From the NCBI RefSeq assembly GCF_003014735.1, contig NZ_PYAX01000002.1, positions 682,001 through 746,000 on the forward strand: 64,000 nucleotides of DNA. Direction: 5' to 3'. Each line of letters starts with the position of its first letter. Position 1 is the first letter of the stretch. This document shows, piece by piece, positions 43,709-53,594 of the stretch. Position numbers and translations under genes: made by a program. A model generated the notes under the pieces. That model ran no database searches and was not told the origin of the DNA. It saw nothing but the letters and a program-made list of their open reading frames with translations. This DNA comes from Saccharothrix carnea. GTDB taxonomy: Bacteria > Actinomycetota > Actinomycetes > Mycobacteriales > Pseudonocardiaceae.

Positions 43709-44178
43709 CACTGAAGTTATCGAACGGGTAAAGCGTCCGATTGGACGTTTGGGTGCGGTCCGGACGGGTGATTCATCCTCATGTCCGCCACCCACCACAC
43801 TCGTGCCGCCACCCTGCGTGGCGGTGGCCCCGAAACTCATCGGAATAACTTTGCGTGACCGTGACCATGACAGACGTCACTACCGGCGAGTTAAACCCGC
43901 CGTAACGTCGCCCTGCGTGGTCGGTCTAAGCTGTCGCAGCCGCACGACTTCTGCCAGGACTGCTCCATCAGTGTGATGGGGTCGCCCGGTAGCTTGATAA
44001 CGCGTCACGAACCGGCCGCGATTGCATCCCTTAGGAGGAAGCCTTCGTTGACGGGTGAAAGACGTCACTGTGGGCGACGATGACCGTGAAGCCGGGAACG
44101 AACGGAGCAGTCCGATCGTTGCACTCGGTGAGCAACAAGCCTGGGCCCCGGCCCTGAGCCGAGCGAAAGGACACCGCC
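43709..44178. promoter_or_regulatory. Long 5' region of rbpA with a hairpin and a possible 11-codon leader ORF
   Basis: About 470 bp lie before rbpA. Near 43806-43829 is a GCCGCCAC/GTGGCGGT hairpin that may end the Nudix transcript. At 44033-44038 a perfect AGGAGG stands 9 bp before TTG 44048, opening an 11-codon frame (LTGERRHCGRR, stop 44081-44083). A 49-codon frame from GTG 44056 also runs into the rbpA start. No known riboswitch fold was recognised. Confidence 0.35.
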
Positions 44179-44523
44179 ATGGCCGACCGCGTTCTACGGG
44201 GTAGCCGGCTCGGAGCAGTCAGCTACGAGACCGACCGCAATCACGACCTCGCCCCGCGCCGGTCGGTGCGGTACGCCTGCCCCAAGGGCCACGACTTCGA
44301 GGTCCCGTTCTCCGACGACGCCGAGATCCCGCACACCTGGGAGTGCCGCCTGCACGGCCAGGAGTCGAAGATCATCGACGGCGCCGAGCCGGAGCAGAAG
44401 AAGGTCAAGCCGCCGCGCACGCACTGGGACATGCTCCTGGAGCGGCGCACGATCCCGGAGCTCGAAGAGCTGCTGGACGAGCGGCTGGAGGAGCTGAAGG
44501 GGCGGCGCACCCGCACCGCCTGA
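44179..44523 (+). CDS. rbpA: RNA polymerase-binding protein RbpA
   Basis: A 114-residue RbpA: MADRVLRGSRLGAVSYETDR, core domain with CPKGHDFEVPFSDDAEIPHT and WECRLHG (degenerate zinc-ribbon in this clade), basic linker, and sigma-interaction domain THWDMLLERRTIPELEELL. It stabilises the open complex of RNA polymerase with SigA/SigB. A GAAAGGA site precedes the ATG. It marks the window as actinobacterial. Confidence 0.97.
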   Translation: MADRVLRGSRLGAVSYETDRNHDLAPRRSVRYACPKGHDFEVPFSDDAEIPHTWECRLHGQESKIIDGAEPEQKKVKPPRTHWDMLLERRTIPELEELLDERLEELKGRRTRTA

Positions 44524-44537
44524 CCAGTGTGACGTGC

Positions 44538-44573
44538 GAGGGGCCCGCCGGAATCCGTTCCGGCGGGCCCCTC
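44538..44573. terminator. Strong hairpin terminator between rbpA and ppm1
   Basis: 16-bp perfect arms (GAGGGGCCCGCCGGAA and its complement) around TCCG, 15 bp after the rbpA stop and 26 bp before the ppm1 stop. No T run; serves both convergent genes. Confidence 0.85.
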
Positions 44574-44598
44574 CGCGTGTACCGGGTGTGCTGTGGTG

Positions 44599-45390
44599 TC
44601 AGCGGCTGCTGGGGGTCTTCGACTTGGCGGTGAACAGGTCGCGCAGCTGGGTCGCGCGGCGCCGCACGCCCCACTTCGTGACCCGCCACAGCGCTTCGCG
44701 GACGATGTTGCCGCTCATCTTCGACTCGCCGATCTCACGCTCGGTGAACGTGATCGGGACCTCGACGACGCGGTAGCCGAGCTCGATGGTGCGCCAGGCC
44801 AGGTCGATCTGGAAGCAGTAGCCCTGGGAGGCGACGGTGCCCAGCTTGAGCCGTTCGAGGACCTCGGCGCGGAAGGCGCGGAACCCGCCGGTGATGTCCT
44901 TGACCTTCGCGCCGAGCGCGATCTGGGAGTACACGTTGCCGCCGCGGGAGATCAGTTCCCGGTACTTGGGCCAGTTGACCGTGCTGCCGCCGGGCACGTA
45001 GCGGGAGCCGAGCACGAGGTCGGCGTCCCGCAGGGCGTCGAGCAGGCGCGGCAGGTCCTCGGGGGCGTGGGAGCCGTCGGCGTCCATCTCCACCACGACC
45101 GCGTAGTCGCGTTCCAGCGCCCACCGGAAGCCGGCGACGTAGGCGGCGCCCAGTCCGGCTTTCTCCGTGCGGTGCAGCACGTGGACCCGGTCGTCCGCGG
45201 CGGCCATGTCGTCGGCCAGCTGCCCGGTCCCGTCCGGGCTGCCGTCGTCGACCACGAGCGCGTGCGCCCGGGGCAGCGCCGCGTGCAGCCGCTTCACGAT
45301 CTTCCCGATGTTGTCCCGCTCGTTGTAGGTCGGGATCACCACCAGCACCGGCCCGAGCTCGCGGTCAGGCTGCGCCTGCTGGTCCGCCAT
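44599..45390 (-). CDS. ppm1: Polyprenol-phosphate mannosyltransferase
   Basis: A 263-residue GT2 glycosyltransferase: [42 protein letters not shown] (DxD-like) and [19 protein letters not shown] are Ppm1/Dpm1 hallmarks. It makes polyprenyl-phosphate-mannose from GDP-mannose for glycan and glycoprotein synthesis. It overlaps the upstream lnt gene by 26 bp; in M. tuberculosis the two are one protein. Confidence 0.95.
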   Translation of the reverse strand: MADQQAQPDRELGPVLVVIPTYNERDNIGKIVKRLHAALPRAHALVVDDGSPDGTGQLADDMAAADDRVHVLHRTEKAGLGAAYVAGFRWALERDYAVVVEMDADGSHAPEDLPRLLDALRDADLVLGSRYVPGGSTVNWPKYRELISRGGNVYSQIALGAKVKDITGGFRAFRAEVLERLKLGTVASQGYCFQIDLAWRTIELGYRVVEVPITFTEREIGESKMSGNIVREALWRVTKWGVRRRATQLRDLFTAKSKTPSSR

Positions 45391-46972
45391 CCGTTTCCTC
45401 CTCGCCGACCCCGGCACCGGGGGTCGGACGCGTCCGTCGTCGTGTCACTGTCAAGGCGATCGCCACGGCCATCAGGCCCAGAGCGGTCATCACCCACTCG
45501 GGCCATGCGCCGAGCCGGGTGGCCAGCGTAGCCTCCCCGCGCAGCGGGACCGTGGCCACCAGCGCGTCGGGGGTGAACATGCCGGTCCTGGCGGTGACGG
45601 CCCCGTCCGGCGCGACGATGGCGCTGACGCCGCTGGTGGCGGCGACGATCACGGATTTGCCGTGCTCGACGGCGCGGATCCGGGACATGGCCAGCTGCTG
45701 GTAGGTCATCTCGGTGTAGCCGAAGGTGGCGTTGTTGGTGGGGATGGCGATGAGGTTCGCGCCTTCGGTGATGGAGTCGCGGACCACGCCGTCGAACGCG
45801 ACCTCGTAGCAGGTGTCGAGCGCGACCTTGGCGGGGCCCATGGTGAAGCCCTCGGGGTCGGTGCCGGGTTGGAAGGTGCCCGCGCGGTCGACGGTGTCGC
45901 TGAAGATCCGGAAGAACTCGCGGTAGGGCATGGTCTCGCCGAAGGGCTGCAGCTGCCGTTTGGTGTAGGTGTCGGTGGCGCCGACACCCGGTTCGTAGAG
46001 CACGACGGTGTTGCGGGGCAGCTTGTCGTCGGGGTCGATGACGACGGCGCCGACCGCGACGGGGGCGCGGATGGCCTCGACGGCGCGGCGGATCTCGTTG
46101 GCGGCGTCGATGTTGCGGAAGGGGTCGATGTCGGAGGAGTTCTCGGGCCAGATGACCAGGTCGGGTTGCTCGGCGCGGCCGGCGGCGACGTCCTCGGCGA
46201 GTCGCAGGGTGCGGGCGACGTGGTTGTCGAGCACGGCGCGGCGCTGGGCGTTGAAGTCCAGGCCGGCGCGGGGCACGTTGCCCTGGATCGCGGCGACGGT
46301 GGCGGCGCCCTGGTCGGGGTCGGTGTGCACGAGCGCGGACGCCGCGACACCGGCCGCGAGGGGCAGCACGAGCGCGGGCACGCCGAGTTTCCAGTCGCGG
46401 ACCAGGTGGGCGGCGCCGAAGCCGGTGAGGGCGACGGCGAACCCGACCAGCGGCGCGCCGCCGATCGAGGCCAGCGGCAGGTACCAGCCCTCGGGTTGGC
46501 CGAACGCGATCTTGCCCCAGGGGAAGCCGCCGAAGGGCACGACCGAGCGCAGTGCCTCGTCGGCGACCCACACCAGCGCCATCCACAGCGGCGCGCCGGG
46601 CAGCGTCGACACCACGGCCACGGCGGCGGTGCCGATGGCGATGAGCAGCGCGCACAGCAGGGCCAGCGGCAGCCAGGCGACGAGGCCGACGAACTCGCCG
46701 GTCCAGCGCAGCAGCGGCGCCATGAACCCCAGTCCCCACACCAGCCCGAGCCCGAACCCGGCACGCGCGCGGCGGCCGTGCAGCAGGACGCCGAGCACGG
46801 CGAACCCGACCGGCGCGAGCCACCAGGTGGTGCGCGGGGGGAAGCTGAGGAACACCGCGCCACCGCCCGCGGCGGCGAGCACCAGCCGCAGCAGCGTGCC
46901 GCGCACGTCCCGGCGTCGGGCGGGGGGCGTGTCGGCGACGGGCTGATCGGGCGTCACGGGAGCTGCGACCAC
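45365..46972 (-). CDS. lnt: Apolipoprotein N-acyltransferase
   Basis: A 535-residue protein. About seven N-terminal hydrophobic helices (25-225) precede a nitrilase-fold domain with the Glu-Lys-Cys triad: WPENSSD (Glu), [11 protein letters not shown] (Lys) and DTCYEVAF (Cys). It adds the third acyl chain to lipoproteins at the outer face of the membrane. It is overlapped by ppm1. Confidence 0.95.
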   Translation of the reverse strand: MVAAPVTPDQPVADTPPARRRDVRGTLLRLVLAAAGGGAVFLSFPPRTTWWLAPVGFAVLGVLLHGRRARAGFGLGLVWGLGFMAPLLRWTGEFVGLVAWLPLALLCALLIAIGTAAVAVVSTLPGAPLWMALVWVADEALRSVVPFGGFPWGKIAFGQPEGWYLPLASIGGAPLVGFAVALTGFGAAHLVRDWKLGVPALVLPLAAGVAASALVHTDPDQGAATVAAIQGNVPRAGLDFNAQRRAVLDNHVARTLRLAEDVAAGRAEQPDLVIWPENSSDIDPFRNIDAANEIRRAVEAIRAPVAVGAVVIDPDDKLPRNTVVLYEPGVGATDTYTKRQLQPFGETMPYREFFRIFSDTVDRAGTFQPGTDPEGFTMGPAKVALDTCYEVAFDGVVRDSITEGANLIAIPTNNATFGYTEMTYQQLAMSRIRAVEHGKSVIVAATSGVSAIVAPDGAVTARTGMFTPDALVATVPLRGEATLATRLGAWPEWVMTALGLMAVAIALTVTRRRTRPTPGAGVGEEETDGGPAGAA

Positions 46973-47266
46973 CGGGTCAGCCTACGAGCCGCCGGTCACG
47001 ATCCCGCAGCCAGCCCGCGCCGCCACCTCACCCGACCCGGTACCGGTAGGACACCGGCGGCTGCTCCCCCGCGGTGCGGGTTCACGCCATGTCGGGTGGG
47101 CGGGGCTGCGGCGTCCAGGGCCGGCCGGCTCCTCCCCCGCCGGTGGTGTCGTGGGTGGACGTGTGGGGCGGGGTGGGGTTGCCCTGGGATTGGGGGCCGG
47201 CGGGTCGGGGTAGGGATCAGGGTGCCCACCGATGTCGTGGGCTGGGCGCGCGGGGAAGGTGGAGGC

Positions 47267-47452
47267 ATGACCACGTTGACCAGGCCGCAGGACCGGAAGA
47301 TGATCGCGGGTGTGTGTGCGGGGCTCGCCGCGCGGTACGGGTGGAAGGCGAGCACGGTGCGGTGGGCGTTCGTGTTGTCGTGCCTGCTGCCGGGGCCGCA
47401 GTTCCTGATCTACCTCGTGTTGTGGGTGATGATGCCCAAGCGGCCCTACTGA
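47267..47452 (+). CDS. PspC-domain small membrane protein
   Basis: A 61-residue PspC-domain protein: KMIAGVCAGLAARYGWKAST, then one hydrophobic helix ending MMPKRPY. A GGAGG site lies right before ATG 47267. It converges with the TetR gene, overlapping by 7 bp. Confidence 0.9.
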   Translation: MTTLTRPQDRKMIAGVCAGLAARYGWKASTVRWAFVLSCLLPGPQFLIYLVLWVMMPKRPY

Positions 47453-48201
47453 CGGGTGCGGACGAGGGCTTCGATGCCGTCCAGGACGCGGTCGAGGCCG
47501 AAGGTGAACGCGTGGTCGCCGTCGTGGGCGGCGCCGTGGGCTTCTCCGGCGGCGGCGCCGACCCGGGCGGCGGTGGGGAACCGGGCCGGGTCGAGGACCT
47601 TGGCCAGCAACGGCGCGGCGGCCTGCCACCACTGCTCGTCGGTCAGGCCGGTGCGCTGCCGGGTCCGGGCGGCGTCGACGGTGACGCGGGCGGCGGCGCG
47701 CACGTGGCCCAGGACGAGGGTGAGGACGGCGTCCATCTCGACGTCGGTGAGGCCGATGCCGTCGACGGCGCGCAGTTCGTAGTCGTACTTGGCGGCGGTG
47801 TGGGGGCCCAGGACGGCGCGGTGCGTGGTGGCGTCGAGCAGCCAGGGGTGGCGCAGGTGCAGGTCGAGGTTGTCGCGGGCGATGCGGGCGAGCCGGCCGC
47901 GCCACCCGCCGGGCACCTCGGCGGGCCGCGGGGTCCCGGCCTGCACGGCGTCGATCATGGCGTCGACGAGTTCGGCTTTGCCGGGGACGTGGGTGTAGAG
48001 GGACATGGTGCCGACGCCGAGGCGTTCGGCGACGCGGCGCATGGACAGCGCGGTGAGGCCTTCGGTGTCGGCGAGGTCGACGGCGGCGGCGACGATGCGG
48101 TCCACGCCGAGGTCCTTGCGGGCGGCGCGGTCGGCGGTGCGCCACAGCACGGCGAGGGTCCGGGCGGGGTCGCCGGGGTGTTCGGTGGCCACCCGCGTCA
48201 C
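47446..48201 (-). CDS. TetR-family regulator (TetR_C type)
   Basis: A 251-residue regulator: HTH at about 32-75 (DRIVAAAVDLADTEGLTALSMRRVAERLGVGTMSLYTHV) and a C-terminal ligand domain typical of the TetR_C-like class. The stop of this gene and the start of the upstream GntR gene's stop are 2 bp apart, so both may share a transcript. The start may be GTG 48201 or the GTG 48192. Confidence 0.9.
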   Translation of the reverse strand: MTRVATEHPGDPARTLAVLWRTADRAARKDLGVDRIVAAAVDLADTEGLTALSMRRVAERLGVGTMSLYTHVPGKAELVDAMIDAVQAGTPRPAEVPGGWRGRLARIARDNLDLHLRHPWLLDATTHRAVLGPHTAAKYDYELRAVDGIGLTDVEMDAVLTLVLGHVRAAARVTVDAARTRQRTGLTDEQWWQAAAPLLAKVLDPARFPTAARVGAAAGEAHGAAHDGDHAFTFGLDRVLDGIEALVRTRQ

Positions 48202-48202
48202 C

Positions 48203-48568
48203 CTACGGGTGGGGTGTGTCGGTGAGGGCGGCGCGGACGATGTCGAGGGCTTCGTCGGTGGTGAGGCCGTGGTCGCGGGCGGTGGCGGCGTAGCCGTGGG
48301 CGGCGCGCAGGACCTGTTCGCGGCCGGTCTGACCGGCGGCGCTGACGACGGTGCCGGCGCGGCCGCGGGTGTCGATGAGGCCGGCTTCCTCGAGTTCGCG
48401 GTAGGCGCGGGCGACGGTGTTGACGGCCAGGCCGAGGTCGGCGGCCAGGGCGCGCACGGTGGGCAGGCGGGTGCCCACGGCGAGGTCGCGGTCGGTGATC
48501 CGGCGGGCGAGCTGGGACCGGACCTGTTCGTAGGGCGGCACGGACGAGGCGGGGTCGATGCTGATCAC
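48203..48568 (-). CDS. GntR-family regulator (YtrA type)
   Basis: A 121-residue short GntR: IDPASSVPPYEQVRSQLARRI, then LPTVRALAADLGLAVNTVARAYRELEEAGL (winged HTH) and a short helical tail, as in YtrA-type regulators of ABC transporters. Its usual transporter partner is not next to it. Confidence 0.9.
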   Translation of the reverse strand: MISIDPASSVPPYEQVRSQLARRITDRDLAVGTRLPTVRALAADLGLAVNTVARAYRELEEAGLIDTRGRAGTVVSAAGQTGREQVLRAAHGYAATARDHGLTTDEALDIVRAALTDTPHP

Positions 48569-48666
48569 GCGTCGATAGTGGCAGAGGCCCGGCGGGGTGC
48601 GGCGGCGGGCGGCGCCACGGCGGGGTGACGTGCGGTCGCCGGGTCACGACGGTCCGTGGCAGGGTG

Positions 48667-49113
48667 GTGTGCGTGTTGCGCGGACCGCTGCTGTCGACCG
48701 TGGTGCTGGCGTTGGTCACGGGGGTGGCCTTGCTGGCGGTGCTGTCCGGGTCGGATCGGCGGGTCGCGGGCACGGCCGGCCCGTACTGCGCGTCGTTGCA
48801 GGTGTTGTTCGACTCCGACGAGGAGATGCGGCGGGCGGTGGACGCGCTGCGCGACGACGAGCGGGTGCGCGAGGTGCGCGAGGAGCGCACGCAGGCGCAG
48901 AACCACGAGCGGTTGACCGAGCGGCTGCGTGCGGCGGGGCACCACGACCTGGCCGACGCGGCTCGGGTGGAGCGCACGCCGGCGTCGGCGCGGGTGGTGG
49001 AGGCGTTCGGCGTGGACGTCGAGGCTTTGGCCGACCAGCTGCGCCGGGAGTACCGGGTGAACCTGGTCGACGTGTGCGAGGAGCCGACCGAGCCCGCGTA
49101 CGGGCCCGGCTAG
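48667..49113 (+). CDS. Hypothetical single-pass secreted/anchored protein
   Basis: A 148-residue protein with an N-terminal hydrophobic helix ([21 protein letters not shown]), then charged helices ([27 protein letters not shown]) and two Cys (one near 38, one near 137). Possibly an anchored extracytoplasmic protein. No family recognised. It converges with kal, overlapping by 4 bp. Confidence 0.55.
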   Translation: MCVLRGPLLSTVVLALVTGVALLAVLSGSDRRVAGTAGPYCASLQVLFDSDEEMRRAVDALRDDERVREVREERTQAQNHERLTERLRAAGHHDLADAARVERTPASARVVEAFGVDVEALADQLRREYRVNLVDVCEEPTEPAYGPG

Positions 49114-49526
49114 CGTTTCGGGGCGACGACGGTGCCGCGGGCGCGGGTGACCACGACGGGCGGGTCGAGGACGTCGGCGGCGGACGGGCCCCGGTCGGGC
49201 GCGGAGCGGCACACGACGCGGGCCTCGAAGTCGATCTCGCGGGAGCGGGTGCCGACGCGGACGAGGGTGGCGGTGGCCTCGATGACGTCGCCGGCGCGCA
49301 CGGGCGCGAGGAACTCGACGGAGGAGTAGGCGGCGAAGAGTCCTTCGTCGCCATCGGTGCGGATGAGCAGCTCGGTGGCGACGTCGCCGAACAGGCCGAG
49401 CGAGTAGGCGCCGTCGACCAGCGCGCCGCCGTAGTGGGCGTGGGCGTGGGGCACGTAGCGGCGGTGGGTGACGCTGAATCCCTCGGTGGCGGATCCTTCG
49501 GTGGCGGATCCCTCGGTGAGGCTCAC
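49110..49526 (-). CDS. kal: L-3-aminobutyryl-CoA ammonia-lyase
   Basis: A 138-residue hotdog-fold protein: [20 protein letters not shown] and [20 protein letters not shown] agree with Kal of lysine fermenters. It removes ammonia from 3-aminobutyryl-CoA to give crotonyl-CoA. The first about 17 residues are a repeated TEGSA unit (15-bp DNA repeat at 49481-49518), absent from Kal of Clostridium or Fusobacterium as I remember them. GTG 49526 overlaps the kamE stop (GTGA). Last gene of the kdd-amidohydrolase-kamD-kamE-kal operon. Confidence 0.9.
   Translation of the reverse strand: MSLTEGSATEGSATEGFSVTHRRYVPHAHAHYGGALVDGAYSLGLFGDVATELLIRTDGDEGLFAAYSSVEFLAPVRAGDVIEATATLVRVGTRSREIDFEARVVCRSAPDRGPSAADVLDPPVVVTRARGTVVAPKR
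49481..49518. repeat. 15-bp tandem repeat in the 5' end of kal
   Basis: Two and a half copies of a 15-bp unit (CGGTGGCGGATCC core) encode [13 protein letters not shown]. In-frame expansion or contraction here would only lengthen or shorten the protein. Confidence 0.8.
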
Positions 49527-50263
49527 GCGTGTTCCTTCCGGTGCTGCAGGGCGTGGACGAGGTAGCTGGCGACTTCGCCGGGGGTGGTGCCGCGGCCGAA
49601 CACGCGGTCCACGCCGAGGTCTGCGGCCATGAGCGGGTCGAAGCGCGGTCCGCCGGCGATGAGCAGCGGCCGCCGCTCCCCCATGGCCTCGCGGAACGCG
49701 GCGGCCATCTCGCGGGTGTTGAGCAGGTGCGCGTCGCGTTGGGTGACGACCTGGGAGACGAGGACGGCGTCGGCTTTCCCGGCGCGGGCGCGGCGCACGA
49801 GGTCGGGCACGGAGACCTGCGCGCCGAGGTTGACCACGGTGAGCTCGCGGTAGTACTCGAGGCCTTTCTCGCCGGCGAAGCCCTTGATGTTGAGGATGGC
49901 GTCGATGCCGACGGTGTGGGCGTCGGTGCCGATGCAGGCGCCGACGACGACGAGTTTGCGGCGCAGCAGCTTCTTGATCGCGGTGTTGACCTCGGCGGGT
50001 GGCAGCAGCGGGTAGTCGCGTTCGACGACGCGGACGTCGTCGAGGTCGACGATGTGGCGCACGGAGCCGTAGACGACGAAGAAGGTGAAGTCGTCGCCGA
50101 TGGGGTGGGAGTGCACGACCATGGCGGGGTCGATGCCCATCTTGTTGGCCAGCTGCTGGGCGGCGCCGTCCGCCTGGGGTCCGGCGGGGACGGGCAGGGT
50201 GAACGAGGTCTGCACCATGCCGTCGCCGGTGGTGTCGCCGTAGGGGCGGACGTGGCGCTTCAC
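49523..50263 (-). CDS. kamE: Beta-lysine 5,6-aminomutase, beta (B12-binding) subunit
   Basis: A 246-residue cobalamin-binding subunit. The base-off B12 motif is DAHTVG (Asp114, His116, Gly119), with Ser170 (SQVVTQ) and the GG at 204-205 (IAGGPRF). [14 protein letters not shown] carries Lys127, equivalent to the Lys that forms the internal aldimine with PLP in this subunit. With KamD it moves the amino group of beta-lysine from C6 to C5. GTG 50263 overlaps the kamD stop. Confidence 0.96.
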   Translation of the reverse strand: MKRHVRPYGDTTGDGMVQTSFTLPVPAGPQADGAAQQLANKMGIDPAMVVHSHPIGDDFTFFVVYGSVRHIVDLDDVRVVERDYPLLPPAEVNTAIKKLLRRKLVVVGACIGTDAHTVGIDAILNIKGFAGEKGLEYYRELTVVNLGAQVSVPDLVRRARAGKADAVLVSQVVTQRDAHLLNTREMAAAFREAMGERRPLLIAGGPRFDPLMAADLGVDRVFGRGTTPGEVASYLVHALQHRKEHA

Positions 50264-51828
50264 GGGTGTGCCTCCAGCAGGTCCGCGGCGGGGTTGAGGT
50301 AGTCGTCGGCTTTCTCGACGACGCCGTCCGCGCCCCGGCCGCCGGTGGCGGGGCGTTTCATCAGGCCGAACGTGCCGTCCGCGATGGCGTCGAGCAGCCC
50401 GTCGTCGACGATGCGGTGCAGCAGGTCGACGGCCTCGCCGAGGACCTGGTGGGCGCGTGTGACGATGAGGCCGTCCGGTGCGGGCCGGAAGTCCTCGCGC
50501 AGGCCGCCGGCGGCGCCCAGGACGTAGCGGACGTTGCGCAGGGCGAGGTCGCGGTCGGACAGGAACGGGGTGACGACGGCTTCGGTCATCATGCCGACGA
50601 GCAGGATGGACTGGCCGGTGAGCAGCCCGGCGAGGGTGAAGAACCCGTCGAGCAGGTAGCCGTGGAAGACGTCGCCGGTCATGTGCTTGGTGGGCGGCAT
50701 CCACTTCAGCGGCGCGTCGGGGAACAGTTCGCGGGCCAGCAGGGCGTGGGCGAGTTCGAGGCGGAACGACTCGGGCAGGTCGGGGTTGATCTCGAAGGCG
50801 TGGCCCAGGCCCAGGAGGTGGTCGGGCAGGCCCGCTTCGTGGGCGAAGTGCTCGTTGAGCAGTTGGGAGACCGTGACGGTGTGGGCGGCGTCGACGGCGT
50901 CGGCGGTGGTGAGGTAGTTGTCCTCGCCGGTGTTGATGACGATGCCGGCGCGGGCGTGGACCTGCCGGGAGAAGCGCTGGTCGACGAAGGTGCGGACGGG
51001 GTTGATGTCGCGGAACAGGATGCCGTACATGGAGTCGTTGAGCATCATGTCGAGGCGTTGCAGGCCGGCCAGGACGGCGATCTCGGGCATGCACAGCCCG
51101 GAGGCGTAGTTGGTGAGGCGCACGTAGCGGCCGACTTCCTTGGACACCTCGTCCAGGGCGGCGCGCATGATGCGGAAGTTCTCCTGGGTGGCGTAGGTGC
51201 CGGCGAAGCCGTGGTGGGTGGCGCCTTCGGGGACGTAGTCGAGCAGGGACTGGCCGGTGGAGCGGATGACGGCGATGACGTCGGCGCCGGCGCGGGCGGC
51301 GTTGCGGGCCTGGACGACGTCCTCGTCGATGTCGCCGGTGGCGACGATGAGGTAGATCCAGGGTCGTTGTGGCGGGTCGCCGAGTTTCGCGACGAGCTTG
51401 TCGCGGTGGGCGCGGTTGCGGTCGACGGTGCGCAGGCCGCGGGTGACGGCGGCGGTGGCGGCCTTGCGGGCGCGTTCCCGGTCGCGGCCCGTGGGCAGGG
51501 TGTAGCGGACCTGGCCGGCGGCGGTGGCCTCGGCGAGGTGGGTGAGGCTGGTCAGGTCGTGTTCGCGCAGGGCGTGGAAGACGGGCAGGGCGACGCCGTG
51601 TTCGAGGCCGCAGTGCTCGCGCACGGTGTCCACGACGCGGTTGACCCAGGGGACGTCGCCGGCGCGGTGGGTGGTGTCGGCGCCGGTGATGCCGGCCAGG
51701 CGGAGCGTGGCGCGCTCGACCGCGACCGTGGTGTGGGCCTTGGCCAGCGCCACCACCGGTTCGGCGGCCTTGGCGGCGAGTTCCCGCGCCGTGGCGACCA
51801 CCCGGGGGTCGAGGTCGAGCAACGCCAT
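50260..51828 (-). CDS. kamD: Beta-lysine 5,6-aminomutase, alpha subunit
   Basis: A 522-residue alpha subunit, with the family's TIM-barrel region ([62 protein letters not shown] around 155-215 in the conserved block) and [21 protein letters not shown]. It binds adenosylcobalamin/PLP together with KamE. A good AGGAGTG site precedes ATG 51828. The 176 bp upstream of it hold no gene, but the operon probably continues from the amidohydrolase. Confidence 0.95.
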   Translation of the reverse strand: MALLDLDPRVVATARELAAKAAEPVVALAKAHTTVAVERATLRLAGITGADTTHRAGDVPWVNRVVDTVREHCGLEHGVALPVFHALREHDLTSLTHLAEATAAGQVRYTLPTGRDRERARKAATAAVTRGLRTVDRNRAHRDKLVAKLGDPPQRPWIYLIVATGDIDEDVVQARNAARAGADVIAVIRSTGQSLLDYVPEGATHHGFAGTYATQENFRIMRAALDEVSKEVGRYVRLTNYASGLCMPEIAVLAGLQRLDMMLNDSMYGILFRDINPVRTFVDQRFSRQVHARAGIVINTGEDNYLTTADAVDAAHTVTVSQLLNEHFAHEAGLPDHLLGLGHAFEINPDLPESFRLELAHALLARELFPDAPLKWMPPTKHMTGDVFHGYLLDGFFTLAGLLTGQSILLVGMMTEAVVTPFLSDRDLALRNVRYVLGAAGGLREDFRPAPDGLIVTRAHQVLGEAVDLLHRIVDDGLLDAIADGTFGLMKRPATGGRGADGVVEKADDYLNPAADLLEAHP

Positions 51829-52004
51829 CGGTTTCACTCCTGTCGGCTGGATTCGGTCACGGTGCTGCTGGACACGGCCGGTCGCCGGTCCGGGTCCGCT
51901 GCCGCGGTCCCGGTGCGGGCGACGGCTCGGGGTGTCCGGCGGCGGCCGGTCGCGGCGTGTCGTGGGCGGCCGGTCGTCCGGTGTCACGGGGTCGGGAGTG
52001 CACG

Positions 52005-53594
52005 TCAGGCCTCCCGGTCGTAGACGGTGCGGCCGCGCAGGACGGTGCGCAGGCAGGTGGGCGCGGGGCCGTCCAGCGCGGGCAGGGCGGGGACGCGGGA
52101 GCGGGGGTCGGTGGACCAGCGCTGCACGCGGCTGTCGGGGGCGGCGACCTCCAGCTCCCCCGCCTCCCACACGGCGTAGGTGGCGGGCGCGCCGGGTTGG
52201 AGGGTTCCGGTGACGCCGTCGTCGACGCCGGCGGCACGCCAGCCGCCGCGGGTGTGGGCGGTGAACGCCGCGCGCGGGGACAGGCCGTGGCCCTCGGTGC
52301 GGTGATGCACGGCGGCCTTGATCGTGGCCCACGGGTCGACGGCGGTGACGGGGGCGTCGGAGCCCAGCGCGAGGATCACGCCGGCGGCGGCGAGCCGGGA
52401 GAACGGGTTGAGCGCGGTGCCGCGCTCCACGCCGAGGCGCTGGGCGTACATGCCTCCGGGGCCGCCCCACTCGCGGTCGAACAGGGGTTGCACGGAGGCG
52501 ACGACACCCCAGGAGCCCAGCCGGTCGGCCTGCTCGGGGGTGACCATCTCGAGGTGTTCGAGGCGGTGGCGGGCGGCGGCCAGGGCGGGCACGCCGACCG
52601 TGGCGGCGGCTTTCGCGAAGCCGTCCACGACGGCGGCGACGGCGGCGTCGCCGATGACGTGGAACCCGCCCTGCAGTCCCGCGCGGGTGCACGTGACCAG
52701 GTGCTCGGCGATGGCGTCGGCGTCGAGGTAGAGCGCGCCGGTGGTGTCGGCGTCGGCGTACGGTTCGCACACCGCGGCGGTGCGGGAGCCCAGGGCGCCG
52801 TCCACGAACAGGTCGCCCGCCAGGCCGCGCACGGGCAGGTCGCCGGGGTCGGTGCCGCCCCAGTAGCCGACGACGTCGAGCAGGTCGGTGGCGAGCAGGT
52901 CGGCGAGGTCGTCGTGGCCGGAGATGTCGGGTCCGGCGCATTCGTGCACCGACGCGATGCCTCGTGACGCGGCGTGCTCCAGGAACGCCCGTTGGGCGGC
53001 ACGGCGGCGGGTGGCGGGGATCGCGGCCTTCGCGGCACGGCGCACGTGGTGGTGCGCGGCGCGCGACAGCGGCCCGTCCGGGCTGAAGCCGTCCGCGGTG
53101 CGGGCGTCGGGGGCGAGGTCGAGCAGCGCGGTGGACGCCAGGGCGGAGTGCACGTCGATCCGCGACAGGTAGACCCGCGCGCCGCGGGCGGCGTCGTCCA
53201 GTTCGGCGCGGGTGGGCGGGCGGCGTTCCGGCCAGCGGGTCTCGTCCCAGCCGTGTCCCCAGACCAGGGGGCCCTCGGCAGCACGCACGGCGTCGAGCAG
53301 GTCCGCCAGGGAGCGGCAGCCGGTGAGGTCCAGGCCGGTGAGCAGCAGCCCGGCGGAGGTGGCGTGCACGTGGGCGTCGACGAACGCGGGTGCCACGAAC
53401 GCGCCGTCGAGCCGCACGACGTCGGCGTCGGGGTGCAGCGCGAGGCCGGCGGCGTCCTGGCCGAGCCACGTCACGGTGCCGTCGGTGATCGCCATGGCGG
53501 TGGCGTCGGGGGCGGTCGGGGAGTGGATTCGTCCCCCCACGAGCAGGCGCGTGGACGCGCTCGTCGCCGCGGAGGCGCCGTTCACTGTAGTCAC
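52005..53594 (-). CDS. YtcJ-type amidohydrolase inside the lysine operon
   Basis: A 529-residue amidohydrolase-3 family protein: AFVDAHVHATS (HxH metal ligands), a GGFHVIGDAA region (His) and LALGSDAPVTAVDPW (Asp). Related enzymes cleave amide or cyclic amide bonds, but the substrate here is unknown. GTG 53594 overlaps the kdd stop (GTGA), and kamD follows. It is not part of the known clostridial pathway. Confidence 0.9.
   Translation of the reverse strand: MTTVNGASAATSASTRLLVGGRIHSPTAPDATAMAITDGTVTWLGQDAAGLALHPDADVVRLDGAFVAPAFVDAHVHATSAGLLLTGLDLTGCRSLADLLDAVRAAEGPLVWGHGWDETRWPERRPPTRAELDDAARGARVYLSRIDVHSALASTALLDLAPDARTADGFSPDGPLSRAAHHHVRRAAKAAIPATRRRAAQRAFLEHAASRGIASVHECAGPDISGHDDLADLLATDLLDVVGYWGGTDPGDLPVRGLAGDLFVDGALGSRTAAVCEPYADADTTGALYLDADAIAEHLVTCTRAGLQGGFHVIGDAAVAAVVDGFAKAAATVGVPALAAARHRLEHLEMVTPEQADRLGSWGVVASVQPLFDREWGGPGGMYAQRLGVERGTALNPFSRLAAAGVILALGSDAPVTAVDPWATIKAAVHHRTEGHGLSPRAAFTAHTRGGWRAAGVDDGVTGTLQPGAPATYAVWEAGELEVAAPDSRVQRWSTDPRSRVPALPALDGPAPTCLRTVLRGRTVYDREA

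Noticed and set aside
45662..47452. A 596-codon frame on the plus strand through lnt
   Set aside because: It is the antisense shadow of lnt; only the final 61 codons (PspC) are a gene.
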